Assembly: GCA_001689535.1 (NCBI GenBank)
Contig: LUJP01000103.1
Location: 1-9,337, forward strand
DNA from: Bacteroidales bacterium M5
GTDB taxonomy: Bacteria > Bacteroidota > Bacteroidia > Bacteroidales > Muribaculaceae
Length of the DNA stretch: 9,337 nucleotides
Direction of reading: 5' to 3'
Shown here in pieces: positions 6,183 through 9,337 of the stretch (within the stretch, counting starts at the first letter, position 1; each line of letters begins with the position of its first letter). A model generated the notes under the pieces. That model made no database searches and had not been told where the DNA came from. It worked only from the letters and a program-made list of their open reading frames with translations. The position numbers were made by a program, and so were the translations under genes.

Positions 6183-6724
6183 GGCAGAAATTCAGGTTTG
6201 GGAATAGTGTCGAGCAGCGAGGAATCAAAGGTATAGATGCCGTCTGTTGTCTCGCAGATGGCCTCGAGACGCGTTATCGCGCCGTCTTTTGCCGGGGTAT
6301 ACAGCAGCAGAGTGTCTTCGGCGGTTTGCACTGCTACGGGATTGTTCGTGCCGCCGCGGCTGAAGGGGTTGAGCTGGGCCGCATAGCGCGGATGGGCGGT
6401 ATCAGCCACAACTAATGCCGGGCGGCTCCATCCGCTCATCTCCACGGATAGCACCCTAACGGTGCCGGGAGGAAGCTTGACACGGCCGATGCCGTCGGGG
6501 AGCAGCGAGAGCCGAGCCTGGGCCGAGACATCCACCGGAGCGAGCATCCACGCCGGAGCCTCGCGCAACTGCCGCGAGAACCATGCCTCCATGGCCGTGC
6601 GCTCCAGCCGCGGAAGGTCTATGCCGTCCTCGCGCATTATGCGGCAGTCGGTCCTGAGGGGCTCCAGCCCCCGGCGCAGAAGCCAGGCGGCCAGAAACTC
6701 CTCGGAAGTGAGAGTAAGCCTCAT
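6179..6724 (-). CDS. Putative head-tail connector protein
   Basis: A 181-residue soluble protein. Residues 1-60 look helical (LTSEEFLAAWLLRRGLEPL, then LERTAMEAWFSRQLREAPAWML). Residues 60-181 look beta-rich, with LPDGIGRVKLPPGTVRVLSVEMSGWSRP (75-102), YAAQLNPFSRGGTNNPVAV (114-132) and TLLLYTPA (138-145). This layout resembles, from memory, head-tail connector or neck proteins of Bacteroidetes podophages, which sit under the portal and start the tail. The call rests on that resemblance and on its place between the capsid and portal genes. It shares ATGA overlaps with both neighbours (MCP stop at 6721-6723, portal start at 6182), so all three are probably translated in a coupled way. Confidence 0.55.
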   Translation of the reverse strand: MRLTLTSEEFLAAWLLRRGLEPLRTDCRIMREDGIDLPRLERTAMEAWFSRQLREAPAWMLAPVDVSAQARLSLLPDGIGRVKLPPGTVRVLSVEMSGWSRPALVVADTAHPRYAAQLNPFSRGGTNNPVAVQTAEDTLLLYTPAKDGAITRLEAICETTDGIYTFDSSLLDTIPKPEFLP

Positions 6725-7995
6725 CGGCCCAGGATTCTCAGGTGGGACTTCGGGTGACGGAGCACCAGACAGCTTGCCTCGGTGACCACAAGGGCATCGG
6801 TGTTGCGCACGCCGCTCTTTTTCAGGTCGAGGTGCTCCACGGTGAAAGGTACGTGGCTGTACTTGGTGAGGTACTGCGGGTCAATCACCAGGCCGTCGTT
6901 CTCGTGGCCGCACTGGTCGAAAATCTCGGAGTGGATCACATAGAGCGAACCGAATTTCGATCGGAGCTCGTTGAAATCTATGCCCCAGCGGGTCACGGTC
7001 TCGGTTGCGGCCACAACCTTGTTGTAGTCCAGCTTGTTGATCGTCTGGACAAGCCCTGAGCCGGCCACGAGAATCTTGCGGGGCGATCCGGCGGCCGTGC
7101 CGGTGAATGCCGCGCGCATTATGTCGACCACCGTATCCTGACTGAAATCGGCCAGCGACACAGTCTCTTCGCCTCCCGCCTGGTTCCAGATGCCGCCCGT
7201 GAACAGCACCTCGTCGTTCTTCACCGGATCCGTCAGGCGTGTCTTCACTCCGAACAGGAAGTTCTTCTCCATGCCCATGCGCATGTCCATTATCGCCACT
7301 TCCTCCTGGTCGGAGAATGTCCACCCGGTTTCCTTGGCCGAGAGCTTTACATATGTGGAATTCTCCACCTGGGCTTTAAAAATCTGACAGAAATTACGGC
7401 TTTTCACCGGAAGGGCCTCGAACTGCGGTGTCTGGACGTCGAGTTCGGAGGCCGCGCGACCCATCCTCACCACTTCAATGCCCTCCTTGATCTCAGGAAG
7501 GCGGTTCTCTTCCATTTCCGAAGGGTCAGGGTTAAGAACTATCACCTGCAGTCCCGGCGTGGAATCTGAGGCTCCTGAGACCACATATAGCACCAATGAG
7601 CCCGATACCTTGTTGCCGTCGTAGCCCGGAAGCGCAGGCACGAGAAGAGTTTCGGTGGGTGAGAATATGCGGTCGTTGGCGGTTTTCACCGAGAGGATGC
7701 GGTAATTGTCGAAGGTCTTGCCCGTATCCGTGGCCCTTTCGGTGAAGGTGGTGAAACAGGGCTTTGTGTCCACCGAATAATAATCCACGATCATGGATTT
7801 GGCGCGGCGTGCTCCCACCATGCGTGAAATCTGGTCGATAGGTGTGGCCATGGGGCGCACTTTCACTATACGGCTGTCGATTTCGTTGAGCAGGAGTTCG
7901 GGCGAGGCCTCGCGCACTGCGGATACGGTGAGAGGGCCGTCGGTCACATGGTTTCCGCCGACGGTGCCGGCGATTACTGTAGCTGTGTTTTCCAT
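6721..7995 (-). CDS. Major capsid-like protein (HK97 fold, SU10 type)
   Basis: A 424-residue protein that looks like an HK97-fold major capsid protein of the SU10-like group. An N-terminal arm (1-45) leads to an extended loop region (about 60-115). After a middle insertion (about 118-165) comes the long spine-helix candidate SDQEEVAIMDMRMGMEKNFLFG (228-249), followed by TGGIWN (266-271), KILVAGSGLVQTINKL (307-322) and FGSLYVIHSEIFD (348-360). It closes with LVIDPQYLTK (369-378) and a TEASCLVLRHPKSHLRILG tail (405-423), typical of the A- and P-domain ends of such proteins. No protease gene lies nearby and no maturation site is evident. The small acidic gene just upstream fits a separate scaffold. 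Assignment is by pattern memory; a structure prediction would settle it. The ORF is full length and undisrupted. Confidence 0.75.
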   Translation of the reverse strand: MENTATVIAGTVGGNHVTDGPLTVSAVREASPELLLNEIDSRIVKVRPMATPIDQISRMVGARRAKSMIVDYYSVDTKPCFTTFTERATDTGKTFDNYRILSVKTANDRIFSPTETLLVPALPGYDGNKVSGSLVLYVVSGASDSTPGLQVIVLNPDPSEMEENRLPEIKEGIEVVRMGRAASELDVQTPQFEALPVKSRNFCQIFKAQVENSTYVKLSAKETGWTFSDQEEVAIMDMRMGMEKNFLFGVKTRLTDPVKNDEVLFTGGIWNQAGGEETVSLADFSQDTVVDIMRAAFTGTAAGSPRKILVAGSGLVQTINKLDYNKVVAATETVTRWGIDFNELRSKFGSLYVIHSEIFDQCGHENDGLVIDPQYLTKYSHVPFTVEHLDLKKSGVRNTDALVVTEASCLVLRHPKSHLRILGR

Positions 7996-8033
7996 AATAA
8001 AATAGTTTTAAAAGATGGATGATGTAATAGTTG

Positions 8034-8384
8034 TCAGTCCCATACGCCGGGACGGATGCGGCTCAGAAAGAGCGATGCGGGGTCGGGTGCCTCGAGCGCC
8101 CGGGCGCGGGTGAGGCGGCTGTTTTCGAGCAGGGCCGGTGTGCGCATGGAGGCTTCTATCGCCTCGTTACGGCCCCGGAGGTAGCCGCGCTGCTCGGCCT
8201 CGGCCAGGAGGGCTTCGATGTCAGAAACCTCCGGGGTTTCTGTGGATTCGTTGTTCTCCGGGGCCTCGGCCGGAGCGACGGCTTCTTCAGCGGCCTCCGG
8301 TTCCGGGGCGATTCCGGGCAGAGTCTCTTCGGCACCCGTTTCTTCCGGGGGAAGCTGAAGGAGGGGTTCTTCTGTGTTTTCCAT
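8034..8384 (-). CDS. Acidic scaffold-like protein
   Basis: A 116-residue protein in two parts. Residues 1-55 are Glu/Pro/Ala-rich and surely disordered (EEPLLQLPPEETGAEE onward). Residues 53-116 are more ordered: a helix DIEALLAEAEQRGYLRGRNEAIEA (55-78), then a basic stretch (NSRLTRARALE) and a conserved-looking end SLFLSRIRPGVWD. Acidic flexible N-terminus plus a short basic helical C-terminus, encoded directly before the capsid gene, is what assembly scaffolds of phages look like; the basic end would contact the coat protein. This is inference from composition and position. It is the first gene of the unit, with a -7 box 35 bases upstream of its ATG and a 38-base gap to the capsid gene. Confidence 0.6.
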   Translation of the reverse strand: MENTEEPLLQLPPEETGAEETLPGIAPEPEAAEEAVAPAEAPENNESTETPEVSDIEALLAEAEQRGYLRGRNEAIEASMRTPALLENSRLTRARALEAPDPASLFLSRIRPGVWD

Positions 8385-8418
8385 AAAGTATTAAGTCTGA
8401 TGTTTTGCGATTGTGAGG

Positions 8419-8426
8419 CAAAGTTA
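8419..8426 (-). promoter_or_regulatory. -7 promoter box of the phage-like operon
   Basis: The minus strand reads TAACTTTG, matching TAnnTTTG, with a predicted leader of roughly 28 bases before the scaffold-like gene. The usual -33 position falls in the loop of the inverted repeat at 8431-8461 and reads ACCC rather than TTTG, so activity may depend on a regulator. Confidence 0.55.
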
Positions 8427-8430
8427 GGGC

Positions 8431-8461
8431 TGCGGATTGGCCGTAAGGGTGTCAATCCGCA
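8431..8461. promoter_or_regulatory. Inverted repeat upstream of the phage-like operon
   Basis: Perfect 9-base arms TGCGGATTG (8431-8439) and CAATCCGCA (8453-8461) are separated by 13 bases and start four bases upstream of the operon's -7 box. It lies in the divergent region shared with birA and is a plausible operator for either gene. Confidence 0.5.
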
Positions 8462-8469
8462 TATATGCG
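8458..8469. promoter_or_regulatory. 12-bp palindrome between the operon and birA
   Basis: CGCATATATGCG is a perfect 12-base palindrome overlapping the right arm of the adjacent inverted repeat by four bases. It lies about 40 bases before the birA start and could bind a dimeric regulator. A smaller hairpin, TGCCT-GCGT-AGGCA, follows at 8471-8484. Confidence 0.4.
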
Positions 8470-8508
8470 CTGCCTGCGTAGGCAAAGAAAAAGTATTAAA
8501 TTCGCGCT

Positions 8509-9285
8509 ATGAATTCAGAAATAACTCCTGTGTATATTCGGTTGGACGAAGTTGATTCGACCAACAACTGGCTAAAGGCTAATGGCGCCGCGTATGGTCA
8601 CGGCACCGTGGTGACGGCTGCGGCCCAGACTGCCGGCCGCGGTCAGCGCGGCAACTCATGGGAAAGCCTTCCGGGTGCCAACGTCACCATGTCTATGCTC
8701 ATCGAGCCCGGTGAAGTTCCCGCTTCGCAGCAGTTTGCCGTGTCGGAGGTCGTGTCGCTCGCCGTGGTGGAAACTCTCCGCGAATTTTTGGGCGACGATG
8801 CTCCAGTGGCTGTGAAATGGCCAAACGATATCTACTGGAATGACCGAAAAATATGCGGCATACTGATAGAGAACGTGCTGTGCGGCACGCGCATTCTGCG
8901 CTCAGTTGTAGGAATCGGTTTGAACGTGAACCAGCGTGAATTTCTCAGCGATGCACCCAATCCCGTCTCGATGTATCAGATAGCCGGGCATGAGTTTGAT
9001 GTGGAGACGGTGCTTCAGGTTCTTTCGCAGAACATAATGGATTTTTGCGGCGAGTATCTTTCCTCTTCCGAAGGCATGGAGCAACTTCACCTCCTTTACA
9101 TGCGCAATCTGTGGCGCCGCGAAGGGTTGCATCCCTACCGTGAGGCAGCAACGGGCCGCGGGTTTAAAGCACGCATTGCCGCCATTTCCCCCGAAGGAAT
9201 GCTCTCCCTCGAAGAACCTGACGGCAATACGGGTATCTACGCCTTCAAAGAAGTGAAGTCCCTGATTGACGGCCGGGATTTATAA
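8509..9285 (+). CDS. birA: Biotin--[acetyl-CoA-carboxylase] ligase BirA
   Basis: A 258-residue biotin protein ligase that makes biotinyl-AMP from biotin and ATP and transfers biotin to a lysine of the biotin carboxyl carrier domain of carboxylases, in the cytoplasm. Motifs seen are DSTN (16-19), the nucleotide/biotin loop AGRGQRG (42-48), KWPND (103-107), KICGILIE (114-121) and GIGLNVNQ (135-142), followed by the small C-terminal SH3-like domain (about 205-258, GFKARIAAISPEGML). The catalytic domain starts at the N-terminus, so the helix-turn-helix domain of E. coli BirA is absent and this ligase should not act as a repressor. The start is firm because the open frame begins at the domain edge. 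It is transcribed away from the phage-like operon. Only a partial -7 match, TAAATTCG, lies just before the ATG. Confidence 0.97.
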   Translation: MNSEITPVYIRLDEVDSTNNWLKANGAAYGHGTVVTAAAQTAGRGQRGNSWESLPGANVTMSMLIEPGEVPASQQFAVSEVVSLAVVETLREFLGDDAPVAVKWPNDIYWNDRKICGILIENVLCGTRILRSVVGIGLNVNQREFLSDAPNPVSMYQIAGHEFDVETVLQVLSQNIMDFCGEYLSSSEGMEQLHLLYMRNLWRREGLHPYREAATGRGFKARIAAISPEGMLSLEEPDGNTGIYAFKEVKSLIDGRDL

Positions 9286-9309
9286 GATTTATATGTCTTA
9301 TAAGATTTA
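9280..9309. repeat. 12-bp direct repeat at the end of birA
   Basis: TTATAAGATTTA occurs at 9280-9291 and again at 9298-9309, an 18-base period. The first copy contains the birA stop codon. The second copy includes most of the 8-base palindrome CTTATAAG (9297-9304). No hairpin terminator is seen before the window ends. Confidence 0.5.
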
Positions 9310-9337
9310 GACACAGTTCCCCAATATTTGTTAACGC

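Noticed and set aside
8385..8499. Direct repeat AAAGTATTAA at 8385-8394 and 8490-8499
   Set aside because: Ten AT-rich bases at both edges of one intergenic region can occur by chance; no further sign of insertion.
3344..8508. Attachment-site direct repeats flanking the phage-like genes
   Set aside because: I compared both boundary regions by eye; the only shared strings are promoter-like CAAAGTTA and short AT-rich words, too short for att sites.
1..9337. CRISPR array, tRNA, rRNA or insertion sequence
   Set aside because: No 25-40 base repeats with spacers, no cloverleaf-like sequence seen, no transposase-like protein.

Overview
The window looks like a chromosomal stretch of a gut Bacteroidales, probably a Muribaculaceae-type organism. 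The grounds are Bacteroidetes-type -7 boxes (TAnnTTTG) upstream of the minus-strand units, AT-rich leaders without Shine-Dalgarno sequences, a RecA with the Bacteroidales-type body and a long acidic tail, a BirA without an N-terminal DNA-binding domain, and a four-helix-bundle 'suffix domain' protein. The genus assignment is an inference from protein character, not a search.

Layout. Positions 10-546 (+) hold an AT-rich four-helix-bundle suffix-domain gene. It converges with a GH18 chitinase-like lipoprotein gene (782-1939, -). Between them lies a long perfect hairpin (645-694), flanked on both sides by degenerate 9-bp repeats. A related 9-bp array (2038-2082) sits between the GH18 gene and recA (2141-3343, -). 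A 431-base gap upstream of recA (3344-3774) holds several candidate promoter boxes but no convincing gene.

The main interest is 3775-8384 (all -). Six intact genes here are bracketed by two housekeeping genes, recA and birA (8509-9285, +). In transcription order they are an acidic scaffold-like protein, an HK97-fold/SU10-type major capsid-like protein, a head-tail-connector-like protein, a P22-type portal-like protein, then after a clear terminator two small proteins of unknown function. One of these, at 4260-4667, carries an internal duplication. Nothing in the stretch resembles a terminase, protease, tail, lysis, integrase or replication gene. The first four genes form a compact unit with its own -7 box, two ATGA overlaps and a terminator.

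The simplest reading is a decayed prophage reduced to its head module. The intact frames and coupled translation also fit a retained capsid-forming element that would need packaging and tail functions from elsewhere, or that has a new role. The sequence alone cannot decide between these. The birA/phage-operon intergenic region holds a dense set of palindromes. One of them matches, in geometry but not in sequence, an inverted repeat at the GH18 promoter.
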